Position numbers and translations under genes: made by a program
Part shown: positions 1 to 8,591 of the stretch, one piece after another
Layout: each line of letters begins with the position of its first letter
How positions within the stretch are numbered: position 1 is the stretch's first letter
The notes under the pieces: model-generated
The model's input: the letters and a program-made list of their open reading frames with translations, nothing else
The model's database searches: none
Told to the model about the DNA's origin: nothing
Origin: Pseudomonas viridiflava
GTDB taxonomy: Bacteria > Pseudomonadota > Gammaproteobacteria > Pseudomonadales > Pseudomonadaceae
NCBI RefSeq assembly: GCF_001642795.1
Contig: NZ_LKEH01000047.1
Location: forward strand, 24,494-88,493
Length of the DNA stretch: 64,000 nucleotides
Reading direction: 5' to 3'

Positions 1-243
1 GCGGTGGTGCGTGCGGTTGCCCCCAAGCCCGTCAATATCCTCATGGGCCTGGGCGGCGTGACACTGTCGGTGGCGGATCTGAGCGAGTGCGGTGTCAAAC
101 GCATCAGCGTCGGCTCCTCGCTGGCCCGTGCGGCATTCGGGGGCCTTTATCGCGCTGCCGAGGAAATCCGCAACTACGGCACCTTCAACTATGCCGGACA
201 GGCGCTGCCCTTCGACCAACTGAACGATCTGTTCAAGGGCTGA
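1..243 (+). CDS. Isocitrate lyase/PEP mutase family protein (3' end only)
   Basis: Only the last 80 codons are in the window; the gene starts upstream. The tail has the family's closing pattern: a buried strand (VNILMGLGG), then ADLSECGVKRISVGSSLARAA, which is the last beta-alpha unit of the alpha/beta barrel, then a helical tail ending in DQLNDLFKG. This resembles the oxaloacetate decarboxylase / carboxyphosphonoenolpyruvate mutase-like branch of the ICL/PEP mutase superfamily. The catalytic loop is outside the window, so the substrate cannot be judged. The stop codon lies 2 bases before the next start, so the two genes are probably cotranscribed. Confidence 0.7.
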   Translation, partial: AVVRAVAPKPVNILMGLGGVTLSVADLSECGVKRISVGSSLARAAFGGLYRAAEEIRNYGTFNYAGQALPFDQLNDLFKG

Positions 244-245
244 GC

Positions 246-935
246 ATGCGTGTGTTCCTGTTGTTGCTGGTTCTGTGTGCGGTCGGAGTGGTTGCGGTTT
301 GGCGTGGCTGGATCGACGTACCGCCGCAATGGAATCCCTGGGCACCGCTGGATGTGCGCGCCGAACCCAATCTGTTGACGCCGTTCAAACTGTCGCGCCT
401 GCGGGACGATCCGGCGCTGTGCGATCAGGTATTGAGTGCGTCGGGTCTGCGTTTCAGCCGCCAGGCCGACAGCCCGACGTCGGCGCGATGTCCGCTGGAG
501 AACACTCTGCGTGTGCAGGGCGGTGATGTTGCGTTGAGCAGCAGCTTTCTGGCCAGTTGCCCGCTTGCTGTGGCCTATGTGCTGTTCGACATTCACACGC
601 TGCAGCCGGCGGCCGAGACAGTGTTCGGTCAGCGCGTTGCACGTATTGATCACTTGGGCAGTTTTGCCTGCCGCAATATCTATAACCGCGCCAACAGCCG
701 GCTCAGCCAGCATGCGACCGCCAATGCGCTGGACATCGCCGGTTTTCGCCTGGCGGATGGTCAGCGCATCAACCTGCTCAAGGACTGGAATGACGCGGGG
801 GACAAGGGGCGTTTTCTGAGGCTGGTTCGCGACGGAGCCTGCAGGAATTTCAGCACGGTGCTGGGGCCGGAATACAACGCGGCGCATCGTGATCATTTTC
901 ATGTGGACATGGGGCGTTGGCAGGTGTGTCGTTGA
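246..935 (+). CDS. Extensin-like C-terminal domain protein, membrane-anchored
   Basis: A 229-residue protein beginning at the ATG two bases after the previous stop; the longer open frame upstream overlaps the preceding gene and is not used. Residues 1-20 (MRVFLLLLVLCAVGVVAVWR) form a signal anchor or uncleaved signal peptide, so the rest should be periplasmic. The body matches the bacterial extensin-like C-terminal family: conserved cysteines (around DPALCDQ, SARCPLE, SCPL, FACRN, GACRNF and the final VCR), HATANALDIAGF, and HRDHFHVDMG near the end. The HxxxxxxD and HFH pattern resembles the metal site of D-Ala-D-Ala carboxypeptidase-like folds, so cell-wall peptidase activity is possible but unproven. 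Confidence 0.75.
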   Translation: MRVFLLLLVLCAVGVVAVWRGWIDVPPQWNPWAPLDVRAEPNLLTPFKLSRLRDDPALCDQVLSASGLRFSRQADSPTSARCPLENTLRVQGGDVALSSSFLASCPLAVAYVLFDIHTLQPAAETVFGQRVARIDHLGSFACRNIYNRANSRLSQHATANALDIAGFRLADGQRINLLKDWNDAGDKGRFLRLVRDGACRNFSTVLGPEYNAAHRDHFHVDMGRWQVCR

Positions 936-1556
936 TCAGGCTGCCATGCGCAGGTTTTGCAGAATCAGCGGACGTGCCCAGACGTTCTCGTAATCGAACT
1001 GACGCTGCTGGGTGGCGATGGTCTTTTCGTCGAGGGGCAGGGCAGGCTTGTCAGCCAGGTCCCATTCGAGCTCTGCGATAGGCAGGTGCAGCGGACGGGT
1101 CTGTGGTGCCGGGCCAGGTGTCACATCGCTGTGAGCATTGAGGACGGTCGGACGCACCCAGTTGCTTTCGAATTCCAGATGACGTTGTTGCTCGATCATG
1201 TCGGCAATGCTGAACGGCTCGGCTGGCGGTGGCAGCAGATCGAGTTCGAATTCGGCGATTGGCAGGAACAGCGGCTCTGGCGGTTTGACCTCGGTGTCGG
1301 CCACCGGGCAGGCACGCTGCTCGACGATCTTGCTCAGGGTCTTGGCGCCTGCGACAGGTTCGCCGGTCTCGACGTCCACTTCCACACTGCTTGGGTGGAC
1401 CGGAATCGGTGTGCTGTCGGCAACCTGATCAGCCATCGCGCGTGCAAAAGCATCCGACCACAACTGCGTGACACCACCAAGGGTGCGGCTGTTGCGGACG
1501 CTAAAGTCGCCTGAGTGCGACAAATAGCCAATGGATGTTTGAACAATGTCTGACAT
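936..1556 (-). CDS. Hypothetical protein with two 45-residue repeats spaced 60 residues apart
   Basis: A 206-residue acidic, proline-rich protein with no signal peptide or membrane segment, not assigned to any family. Residues 95-139 and 155-199 are clear copies of one another at a constant offset of 60. Both contain LPIAE-x-E-x-DL (98-107 and 158-167), QQR (123-125 and 183-185) and W-x-RP (133-136 and 193-196). The rest of each unit is a variable proline/acid linker. The N-terminal 45 residues (SIGYLSHSGDFSVRNSRTL) look like a separate segment. The ATG at 1556 is preferred over a TTG ten codons upstream; neither has a convincing ribosome binding site. The gene is convergent with the extensin-like gene (it ends one base after that stop) and divergent from rsmJ. 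Confidence 0.7.
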   Translation of the reverse strand: MSDIVQTSIGYLSHSGDFSVRNSRTLGGVTQLWSDAFARAMADQVADSTPIPVHPSSVEVDVETGEPVAGAKTLSKIVEQRACPVADTEVKPPEPLFLPIAEFELDLLPPPAEPFSIADMIEQQRHLEFESNWVRPTVLNAHSDVTPGPAPQTRPLHLPIAELEWDLADKPALPLDEKTIATQQRQFDYENVWARPLILQNLRMAA

Positions 1557-1652
1557 AGCGATCAGTACTGGCGTTGGGTCTGGCAAAATGCCGGATACTT
1601 GGTTATCGGCAGATCTTGCTGATCATTAACATTTTTTGAGTGTGTAGACGTA

Positions 1653-2447
1653 ATGAGTGAACAGCAGGCAGGCAGTCGTATCCGGGTCGAAGCCCTGACA
1701 GCGGACGGGCAGGATCAGGCGGCCTTGTGGGCCGAGCGTCTGGGTCTGCCGGTGCAGGATGAACAGGCTGATTTTGCCCTGCAGGTGACTGACGACGGCC
1801 TGCAATTGCAACAGCTGGGTGACGATGCGCCCGGCGCGGTACGGGTCGATTTTGTCGAAGGCGCGGTGGCCCATCGCAGGCTTTTTGGCGGTGGCACCGG
1901 GCAGATGATTGCCAAGGCTGTCGGCATTCAACCGGGTATCCGCCCGAGCGTGCTGGATGCCACGGCGGGTCTGGGCAAGGATGCGTTCGTGCTGGCGAGC
2001 CTGGGCTGCGAGATGAGCCTGATCGAGCGGCAACCGATTATCGCCGCTTTGCTGGAAGATGGGCTGTCGCGCGGGCGCCATGACCGCGACGTGGGTTCGA
2101 TCATCGGTCAGATGCGTTTGCTGACCGGCAATTCGATTGAGCTGATTCGCAACTGGCAGGGCGAGGCACCGCAGGTGATCTACCTCGATCCGATGTTCCC
2201 GCACCGGGAAAAAACCGCACTGGTCAAAAAAGAGATGCGCCTGTTCCGTCCGCTGGTGGGCGATGACATGGACGCGCCTGCCTTGTTGGAAGCCGCGCTG
2301 GCACTGGCCACGCACCGTGTGGTCGTCAAGCGTCCGCGCAAGGCGCCCTGCATCGACGGGCCCAAGCCGGGTTATGCGCTGGATGGCAAATCCAGCCGTT
2401 ATGACATCTATCCGAAGAAAGCCCTCAAACCCAAGGCTGTGGATTAA
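1653..2447 (+). CDS. rsmJ: 16S rRNA (guanine-1516-N2)-methyltransferase RsmJ
   Basis: A 264-residue cytosolic methyltransferase that makes m2G1516 in 16S rRNA (E. coli RsmJ/YhiQ family). The SAM-binding motif is VLDATAGLGKDAFVLASLG in the middle of the protein, followed by the acidic loop of strand 2 (SLIERQP). The catalytic-type motif YLDPMFPH takes the DPPY/F position. The C-terminal VVKRPRKAPCIDG segment is typical of the family. It starts at the ATG 96 bases from the divergent hypothetical gene. I remember rsmJ next to mexLJK in P. aeruginosa (PA3680), which fits here. Confidence 0.92.
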   Translation: MSEQQAGSRIRVEALTADGQDQAALWAERLGLPVQDEQADFALQVTDDGLQLQQLGDDAPGAVRVDFVEGAVAHRRLFGGGTGQMIAKAVGIQPGIRPSVLDATAGLGKDAFVLASLGCEMSLIERQPIIAALLEDGLSRGRHDRDVGSIIGQMRLLTGNSIELIRNWQGEAPQVIYLDPMFPHREKTALVKKEMRLFRPLVGDDMDAPALLEAALALATHRVVVKRPRKAPCIDGPKPGYALDGKSSRYDIYPKKALKPKAVD

Positions 2448-2464
2448 CCCGGTCGTGCTGTCCG

Positions 2465-3112
2465 TCACTGTTCAGGCTGATAGGCCCGCATGAACAGTTT
2501 CACGACTTCCTGCACATGCCCCTCAGCGGTATCCGCGTCCGGCGGTGTGCTGCATCCCACCAGCAGACGGAAGTTGTGAATGCCTTTGACCATGTTCAGA
2601 AAATGCTCGGCAGCCCTGCGCGGGCTTTCGATGCGCAGGCTGCCGGTTGCGTCGATCTCGACCAGCACGCGTTCCATCTCGCTGACGAGCTTTTGCGGGC
2701 CGGCCTCGAAGAAGATCATCGACAGCTGCGGGTCCTGAGTGCCCAGCGTCACCATCAAACGATGCAGGTCGAGGGATTCCGGGCTGTTGACCAGACACTG
2801 AAAGGCACGGGCGATATTCAGCAGCGCTGTCTCGACGGTCGCGCCTTCTGCCAGATGAAACAGCGCGGCAGGCATCTGCTCTTCGCAACGCGCCACCACA
2901 GCGGCTGAAAACAGCGTTTCCTTGTCGGTGAAATGGCTGTAGACCGTGAGTTTGGAGACGCCGGCTTCGCTGGCAATCGCATCCATGCTGGTGTTCACGT
3001 AGCCGTTGCTGACAAACAGATTCTTCGCGGATTCGAGAATGGCCTTGCGCTTCTCGAGGTCCTTGGGGCGGCCGGGGCCGCTGTTGGATGGGGTATCAGG
3101 CATAAGGTTCAA
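2465..3112 (-). CDS. mexL: TetR-family repressor of the mexJK efflux operon (MexL-like)
   Basis: A 215-residue TetR/AcrR protein. The DNA-binding domain covers residues 15-75: RPKDLEKRKAILESAKNLF, then the helix-turn-helix around TSMDAIASEAGVSKLTVYSHF. The C-terminal helical part should bind an inducer and form the dimer. It is divergent from the efflux operon, with a 12-base inverted repeat between the genes, the usual arrangement for self-regulating TetR repressors. The start may be three codons later (Met4, base 3103). The name rests on conserved position next to mexJK and rsmJ; as known for MexL, it should repress mexJK and itself. Confidence 0.85.
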   Translation of the reverse strand: MNLMPDTPSNSGPGRPKDLEKRKAILESAKNLFVSNGYVNTSMDAIASEAGVSKLTVYSHFTDKETLFSAAVVARCEEQMPAALFHLAEGATVETALLNIARAFQCLVNSPESLDLHRLMVTLGTQDPQLSMIFFEAGPQKLVSEMERVLVEIDATGSLRIESPRRAAEHFLNMVKGIHNFRLLVGCSTPPDADTAEGHVQEVVKLFMRAYQPEQ

Positions 3113-3116
3113 ATAA

Positions 3117-3159
3117 TGTACTGGTGAGTTTGATAATTTTTAATATACTCGCCAGTACA
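3117..3159. promoter_or_regulatory. Inverted-repeat operator between mexL and mexJK
   Basis: Left arm TGTACTGGTGAG (3117-3128) and right arm CTCGCCAGTACA (3148-3159) are inverted copies with one mismatch, separated by 19 AT-rich bases. The AT-rich flanks continue the symmetry imperfectly. TATACT at 3144-3149 is a plausible -10 for mexJK, inside the element. Binding here by the TetR protein would block both divergent promoters. The assignment to MexL is inference from position and symmetry. Confidence 0.75.
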
Positions 3160-3194
3160 ATTATTCCAAGCCTGTTTTGATGAAGGTTTACATC

Positions 3195-4295
3195 ATGCTC
3201 CGCGATGTCATGCCGCTTCTCGTGCCGCTGTGTCTGGTCTCGCTGCTGACAGCGTGCGGTCAGGAAACCACCGCCCCGGTTTTCGTGCGCCCCGCGATGG
3301 TGGTGCAGCCGCTGCCTTCCGCTCAATCCATGGACAGCTACCCTGGCGAAGTGCGTGCCCGCTTTGAGCCTGAGCTGGCGTTTCGTATTTCCGGCAAGGT
3401 CAGCAAGCGGCTGGTCGAGGAGGGGCAGCGGGTCAAGGCCAACCAGCCCCTTGCCGAACTGGATGCGCAGGACGTACGCCTGCAACTGGACGCCACCCGT
3501 GCACAGGTCGCTGCCGCCGAAGCCAACCTGCAACTGGTGCGTTCCGAGCGGGATCGGTACAAGACCCTGCTTGATCGGCAGATGGTCAGCCGCTCGCAAT
3601 ACGACAACGCTGAAAACCTCTATCGCGCAGGAGAAGCCCGACTCAAGCAGATCAAGGCCGAGCTGACGGTGGCTGACAATCAGACGGCTTACGCCGTGCT
3701 GCGTGCTTCTCAGGACGGCGTGATCGCCAGGCGCTCGGTCGAGGTCGGGCAGGTGGTTGCTGCCGGGCAGACGGTCTTCACCCTGGCCACCGACGGTGAG
3801 CGAGAAGTGCTGATCAGCCTTCCGGAACAGAATTTTGCCCGCTTCAAGGTCGGCCAGCCGGTTTCCGTCGAACTCTGGACACTGCGCGATCAGCGCTTCC
3901 CAGGCCGCATTCGTGAGCTTTCACCTTCCGCCGATCCCCGTTCGCGCACCTTCGCGGCGCGGGTGGCGTTTGCCAGCGGGCAGGTTCCCGCAGAGCTTGG
4001 CCAGAGCGCGCGGGTATTCATTGCGGCCGAGCATGCCGTGCCGCTGGCGGTGCCGCTTTCGGCGGTCACCGCCGAGAACGGAGCAACGTATGTCTGGCTT
4101 GTCAGCCCTGACAGCACTGTGACGCGAGTTCCGGTCCAGGTTGGCCCGTATGGTCAGGAGTCGGTGCCAATCGTTCAGGGTGTGCAGGAAACCGACTGGA
4201 TCGTGGCCGCAGGTGGGCATGTATTGCGTGAGGGTGAGCGTGTCCGTCCGGTGGATCGCAGCAATCGGGCCGTGAAACTGGCTGCCAAGGAGTAG
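3195..4295 (+). CDS. mexJ: RND efflux periplasmic adaptor lipoprotein (MexJ-like)
   Basis: A 366-residue membrane fusion protein linking the inner-membrane RND pump to an outer-membrane channel. The start at ATG 3195 is preferred because GAAGG lies 8 bases upstream; ATG 3180, five codons earlier, is the alternative. The lipoprotein signal ends in LLTAC with Cys21 as the lipidated residue. Next come the lipoyl half-motif (FRISGKVSKRLVEEGQRVKANQPLAELD), an alpha-helical hairpin (TRAQVAAAEANLQLVRSERDRY onwards), the second lipoyl half (SQDGVIARRSVEVGQVVAAGQTVF), the beta-barrel and the membrane-proximal domain. mexK follows 5 bases after the stop. No outer-membrane channel gene is present, as in P. 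aeruginosa mexJK, which borrows OprM or OpmH. Confidence 0.9.
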   Translation: MLRDVMPLLVPLCLVSLLTACGQETTAPVFVRPAMVVQPLPSAQSMDSYPGEVRARFEPELAFRISGKVSKRLVEEGQRVKANQPLAELDAQDVRLQLDATRAQVAAAEANLQLVRSERDRYKTLLDRQMVSRSQYDNAENLYRAGEARLKQIKAELTVADNQTAYAVLRASQDGVIARRSVEVGQVVAAGQTVFTLATDGEREVLISLPEQNFARFKVGQPVSVELWTLRDQRFPGRIRELSPSADPRSRTFAARVAFASGQVPAELGQSARVFIAAEHAVPLAVPLSAVTAENGATYVWLVSPDSTVTRVPVQVGPYGQESVPIVQGVQETDWIVAAGGHVLREGERVRPVDRSNRAVKLAAKE

Positions 4296-4300
4296 GCCCG

Positions 4301-7300
4301 ATGCACTTCAATCTTTCCGAATGGGCGCTGCGTCACCGCCAGGTCGTGCTGTACCTGATGATCGTTCTGGCCATCGTGGGCGCGCTGTCCTACACCAAAC
4401 TGGGGCAGAGTGAAGACCCGCCCTTCACCTTCAAGGCCATGGTGATCCGCACATTGTGGCCGGGCGCCAGCGCCGAAGAAGTGGCCCGACAGGTCACGGA
4501 TCGTATCGAAAAGAAACTCATGGAAACCGGCGAGTATGAGCGCATCGCGTCGTTCTCGCGGCCGGGAGAATCCACCGTCACCTTCGTGGCGCGTGATTCG
4601 ATCTTTTCCGCCTACCTGCCTGATCTCTGGTATCAGATCCGCAAGAAGGTCGGCGATATTCGCCAGAACCTGCCGCCCGACGTTCAGGGGCCGTTTTTCA
4701 ACGATGAGTTTGGTACGACCTTCGGCAATATCTATGCGCTGACCGGCCAGGGTTTTGATTACGCGGTACTCAAGGATTACGCCGACCGGATTCAGATTCA
4801 GCTGCAACGGGTCAAGGATGTCGGCAAGGTCGAACTGATCGGCCTGCAGGACGAGAAAATCTGGATCGAGCTGTCCAACGTCAAGCTGGCCACGCTGGGC
4901 TTGCCGTTGCAACAGGTGCAACAGGCACTGCAGGCGCAGAACGCGGTGTCCTCGGCAAGCTTCTTCGAGACGTCCAGCGAGCGAATCCAGCTGCGTGTGA
5001 GCGGGCAGTTCCAGAGCGTGGACGAGATCCGCAACTTCCCGATCCGCGTCGGCGATCGCACGTTTCGAATCAGCGATCTGGCGGAGGTACATCGCGGCTT
5101 CAACGATCCGCCCGCGCCGCGCATGCGCTTCATGGACGAGGATGCGATTGGTCTGGCGGTGGCCATGAAGGACGGCGGCGACATTCTGGTGCTGGGACGA
5201 GCGCTGGAAACCGAGTTCGCCCGGTTACAGAAGAACCTTCCGGTCGGCATGCAGTTGCGCAAGGTGTCCGATCAGCCTGCTGCGGTAAAGACCGGTGTCG
5301 GCGAGTTCGTTCAGGTGCTGGCCGAAGCGCTGATCATCGTGTTGCTGGTGAGCTTCTTCTCGCTGGGTGTTCGCACCGGCATGGTGGTCGCGCTGGCCAT
5401 TCCGCTGGTGCTGGCGATGACCTTTGCGACCATGTATTACTTGGGCATCGGCCTGCACAAGATTTCGCTGGGGGCGCTGGTGCTTGCCCTGGGTCTGTTG
5501 GTGGATGACGCGATCATCGCGGTGGAAATGATGGCGATCAAGATGGAGCAGGGTTACGACCGGCTCAAGGCCGCCAGCTTCGCCTGGACCAGTACGGCAT
5601 TCCCGATGCTGACCGGCACGCTGATCACGGCAGCGGGCTTCCTGCCGATTGCCACCGCGCAATCGAGTACCGGTGAGTACACACGCTCGATCTTTCAGGT
5701 GGTGACCATCGCGCTCATCGCCTCGTGGATCGCAGCAGTCATGTTCGTGCCTTATCTGGGCGACCGCCTGTTGCCGGATCTCGCCAAACGGCACGCAGCC
5801 AAGCATGGCAGCCATGCCCCTGATCCCTATGCGACGCCATTCTACAAACGTGTTCGCGCACTGGTGGGCTGGTGCGTACGGCGCCGCAAGACCGTTATTG
5901 TCGCCACGGTCGGTTTGTTCGTCCTGTCGGTGGTGATGTTCAAGTTCGTCCCGCAGCAGTTCTTCCCGGCTTCCGGGCGTCTGGAACTGATGGTGGACCT
6001 GAAGCTGGCCGAAGGCTCGTCGCTGGTCAACACCGGCGAGCAGGTCAAGCGTCTGGAACAGATGCTCAAGGGCCACGAAGGTATCGACAATTACGTCGCT
6101 TACGTGGGCACCGGCTCGCCGCGTTTCTACCTGCCACTGGACCAGCAACTGCCTGCGCCCAGCTTCGCCCAGTTCGTCGTGCTCACCCGCAGCATCGAGG
6201 ATCGCGAGGCGCTGCGCAGCTGGCTGATCACTCATCTTAATGAGCAGTTTCCGACCCTGCGCTCCAGGGTGACGCGTCTGGAAAACGGCCCGCCTGTGGG
6301 CTATCCGGTGCAGTTCCGTGTCACTGGCGAGCACATCGAAGTGGTCAGGGCGCTGGCGCGCAAGGTGCAGGACAAGGTTCGCGAGAATCCTCATGTGTCC
6401 AATGTCCACCTGGACTGGGAGGAGCCGAGCAAGGTCGTGCACCTGAACATCGACCAGGATCGCGCACGTGCGCTGGGCGTGACCACCGCCGACCTCTCGG
6501 CCTTTCTGCGCAACTCGCTCACCGGTTCAACCGTCAGTCAGTATCGCGAAGACGACGAACTGGTGGACATCATGGTGCGCGGCACACGCAATGAGCGCGA
6601 GCAGCTGGAAGCGCTGTCCAGTCTGGCCGTTCCGACGCAAAACGGCGCCAGCGTCGCGCTGTCTCAAGTGGCGACGCTGGAGTACGGATTTGAAGAAGGC
6701 GTGATCTGGCACCGCAACCGCCTGCCCAGTGTGACCGTGCGTGCTGACATCTATGGCAAGGATCAACCGGCGACGCTGGTGAAGCAGATCATGCCGACGC
6801 TGGATGGTGTACGCGCCGAGTTGCCGGACGGTTATCTGCTGGAGGTTGGCGGTACGGTGGAGGATTCCGCACGCGGACAGAATTCGGTGAACGCAGGCGT
6901 TCCCTTGTTCATTGTCGTCGTGTTGACCCTGTTGATGATCCAGTTGCGCAGCTTCTCGCGCATGCTCATGGTGTTTGTGACTGCGCCGCTGGGCCTGATC
7001 GGGGTGACGCTGTTCCTGCTGATCTTCAACCAGCCGTTCGGCTTCGTGGCCATGTTGGGCACCATTGCGCTGTCGGGGATGATCATGCGCAACTCGGTGA
7101 TCCTGGTGGATCAGATCGAGCAGGACATTGCCGCAGGGCTGGATCAGTGGCACGCGATCATCGAAGCCACAGTGCGTCGCTTCCGGCCCATCGTACTGAC
7201 GGCTCTTGCGGCCGTACTGGCGATGATCCCGCTGTCGCGCAGCCTGTTCTTCGGCCCGATGGCCGTGGCCATCATGGGCGGTCTGATCGTCGCCACTGCG

Positions 7301-7369
7301 CTGACGCTGCTGTTTCTGCCCGCGCTGTATGCGGCGTGGTTCAGGGTGAAGAAGGTTGAGGGTATATAA
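4301..7369 (+). CDS. mexK: RND multidrug efflux permease (MexK-like)
   Basis: A 1022-residue inner-membrane proton/drug antiporter of the AcrB superfamily, with AAGGAG shortly before its ATG. TM1 is near residues 14-32. A large periplasmic loop follows, then a bundle of helices at about 330-520, a second large loop, and the last helices at about 865-1015. The proton-relay aspartates are D402 and D403 in LGLLVDDAIIAVE. The TM10 position that is lysine in AcrB is arginine here (MIMRNSVILVDQ), as in a subset of RND pumps. By analogy with MexJK it should export biocides and some antibiotics. No terminator with a T-run follows; the next 310 bases hold REP-type repeats. Confidence 0.9.
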   Translation: MHFNLSEWALRHRQVVLYLMIVLAIVGALSYTKLGQSEDPPFTFKAMVIRTLWPGASAEEVARQVTDRIEKKLMETGEYERIASFSRPGESTVTFVARDSIFSAYLPDLWYQIRKKVGDIRQNLPPDVQGPFFNDEFGTTFGNIYALTGQGFDYAVLKDYADRIQIQLQRVKDVGKVELIGLQDEKIWIELSNVKLATLGLPLQQVQQALQAQNAVSSASFFETSSERIQLRVSGQFQSVDEIRNFPIRVGDRTFRISDLAEVHRGFNDPPAPRMRFMDEDAIGLAVAMKDGGDILVLGRALETEFARLQKNLPVGMQLRKVSDQPAAVKTGVGEFVQVLAEALIIVLLVSFFSLGVRTGMVVALAIPLVLAMTFATMYYLGIGLHKISLGALVLALGLLVDDAIIAVEMMAIKMEQGYDRLKAASFAWTSTAFPMLTGTLITAAGFLPIATAQSSTGEYTRSIFQVVTIALIASWIAAVMFVPYLGDRLLPDLAKRHAAKHGSHAPDPYATPFYKRVRALVGWCVRRRKTVIVATVGLFVLSVVMFKFVPQQFFPASGRLELMVDLKLAEGSSLVNTGEQVKRLEQMLKGHEGIDNYVAYVGTGSPRFYLPLDQQLPAPSFAQFVVLTRSIEDREALRSWLITHLNEQFPTLRSRVTRLENGPPVGYPVQFRVTGEHIEVVRALARKVQDKVRENPHVSNVHLDWEEPSKVVHLNIDQDRARALGVTTADLSAFLRNSLTGSTVSQYREDDELVDIMVRGTRNEREQLEALSSLAVPTQNGASVALSQVATLEYGFEEGVIWHRNRLPSVTVRADIYGKDQPATLVKQIMPTLDGVRAELPDGYLLEVGGTVEDSARGQNSVNAGVPLFIVVVLTLLMIQLRSFSRMLMVFVTAPLGLIGVTLFLLIFNQPFGFVAMLGTIALSGMIMRNSVILVDQIEQDIAAGLDQWHAIIEATVRRFRPIVLTALAAVLAMIPLSRSLFFGPMAVAIMGGLIVATALTLLFLPALYAAWFRVKKVEGI

Positions 7370-7412
7370 GTCGGCTGATATCGCGGTGAGTATCGGACCG
7401 TGGGAGGCGTCA

Positions 7413-7662
7413 CTACGTCTTCGACGTAGCGCTGCCGCGCAGCAAACAGCGGACTGTGGGGACTTGTCCGCGAAGAGGTGGTACAGCCGATGAAAGTTCA
7501 GCGACTGAAATGCAGCATTCGCGGACAAGTCCGCTCCCACAAAATCCAGTTTCTTCAGTGGTTTACAGGTTGTTTGATAAGAGGCGGCTTACCGGCGATG
7601 AGCGATGATGCGTTTCTTCTGGCATATCGCGTCGACTTCATCGCCGGCAAGCCGCCTCCCAC
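7413..7662. repeat. REP-type palindromic repeats downstream of mexK
   Basis: The 311-base gap between mexK and the DUF4197 gene is filled with palindromes. A short hairpin lies at 7413-7429 (CTACGTC, loop TTC, GACGTAG). A first inverted pair lies at 7455-7475 and 7518-7541, built on TTCGCGGACAAGTCC; its left arm lacks four bases (AGCG) present in the right. A second pair lies at 7581-7600 and 7639-7662, built on CATCGCCGGCAAGCCGCC. The same second motif recurs at 11287-11376. These are intergenic REP-like elements common in Pseudomonas; they may stabilise or terminate mRNA. Confidence 0.8.
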
Positions 7663-7680
7663 GAGGTCATGCCGCAGTGC

Positions 7681-8370
7681 TTACAACGCACCAAACACTT
7701 TCTTCGCCAGTCCTGTCGCCGCAGCGGCCGGGTTGGCGCGGATGCTTTCTTCCTGTTTGGCGATCATCTCGAACAGGCCATTGAGCGCCTGCTCTGTCAC
7801 GTAGCTTTCGATGTTTGCGCTTTTGGTGTCCAGCAGGCCCAGTGATGAGGCCTTGCCTGCGAAAGCGTTGTACTTCTGCGCCAAACCGACCTGATCGGTG
7901 GCTTTCTTGACGATGGGCAGGAATTTGGTACGTATCTGCTCGCGGCTGCTACTGCTCAAGTATTGCGTTGCCGAATCCTTGCCACCGCTGAGAATCGACT
8001 TGGCGTCGGTCACGCTCATCTTCTTCACCGCATCCACCAGCAGCGCCTGGGCTTGCGGGACGGCAGCTTCTGCTGCCTGGTTCATGCTGGTTTCCAGTTG
8101 ATCGACCTGAGTGCCCATGCCGAGCATTTTCATTTTCTTGGCGACCTGACCCAGCTTTCCGGGCAGTTCGATACGCACTTCCTCGTTCTTGCTGAAACCA
8201 CCCGGCACGCCCAGTTGCTTGACCGCAACCTGTGCGCCCTGGGTCAGGGCATCCTTGAGGCCGCCCGTAGCATCGGATTGCGACAGATCACCCAGCGACA
8301 GGGCGAAGACGTTGGCCGACAGCAGCAGGCCTGCACAGAGGCCGGCAAAGGAAAACGTGGGGCGAAGCAT
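7681..8370 (-). CDS. DUF4197 family secreted protein
   Basis: A 229-residue protein with a signal peptide (residues 1-23, ending NVFA before LSLGDLSQ), hence periplasmic or surface-located. The mature part is a helical DUF4197 protein: GLKDALTQGAQVAVKQLG near the start, KLGQVAKKMKMLGMG, KKMSVTDAKSILSGGKDSATQYL in the middle, and YVTEQALNGLFEMIAKQEESIRANP near the end. The function of the family is not known to me. It is transcribed alone, in the same direction as plsB, 221 bases downstream of it. Confidence 0.8.
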   Translation of the reverse strand: MLRPTFSFAGLCAGLLLSANVFALSLGDLSQSDATGGLKDALTQGAQVAVKQLGVPGGFSKNEEVRIELPGKLGQVAKKMKMLGMGTQVDQLETSMNQAAEAAVPQAQALLVDAVKKMSVTDAKSILSGGKDSATQYLSSSSREQIRTKFLPIVKKATDQVGLAQKYNAFAGKASSLGLLDTKSANIESYVTEQALNGLFEMIAKQEESIRANPAAAATGLAKKVFGAL

Positions 8371-8542
8371 GGCAGCATCCTTTTTGGTGAGGTCTTGGAA
8401 GCAGCGTCGAGGCAGATATCGGCGCTGTATGCATTGAGCGTATCAGGAAGTCGGTGCGGGTGTTTGACACCGGGAAAATGAGCGAGGCTCAAACGAATAT
8501 CAGGCGGGGCGGGTGAGGAGGGGGACACAGCTGTTGGACGGA

Positions 8543-8568
8543 CAGCGGGGCACGAAAATGCCCCGCTG
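8543..8568 (-). terminator. Strong hairpin downstream of plsB
   Basis: A perfect 10-bp stem (CAGCGGGGCA at 8543-8552, TGCCCCGCTG at 8559-8568) with a 6-base loop, 23 bases past the plsB stop. There is no clear T-run on either side, so it could be a weak terminator or an mRNA 3'-end stabiliser. The other 195 bases between plsB and the DUF4197 gene show nothing recognisable. Confidence 0.5.
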
Positions 8569-8591
8569 ACACAGACTTCTTCAAGTGAGAA

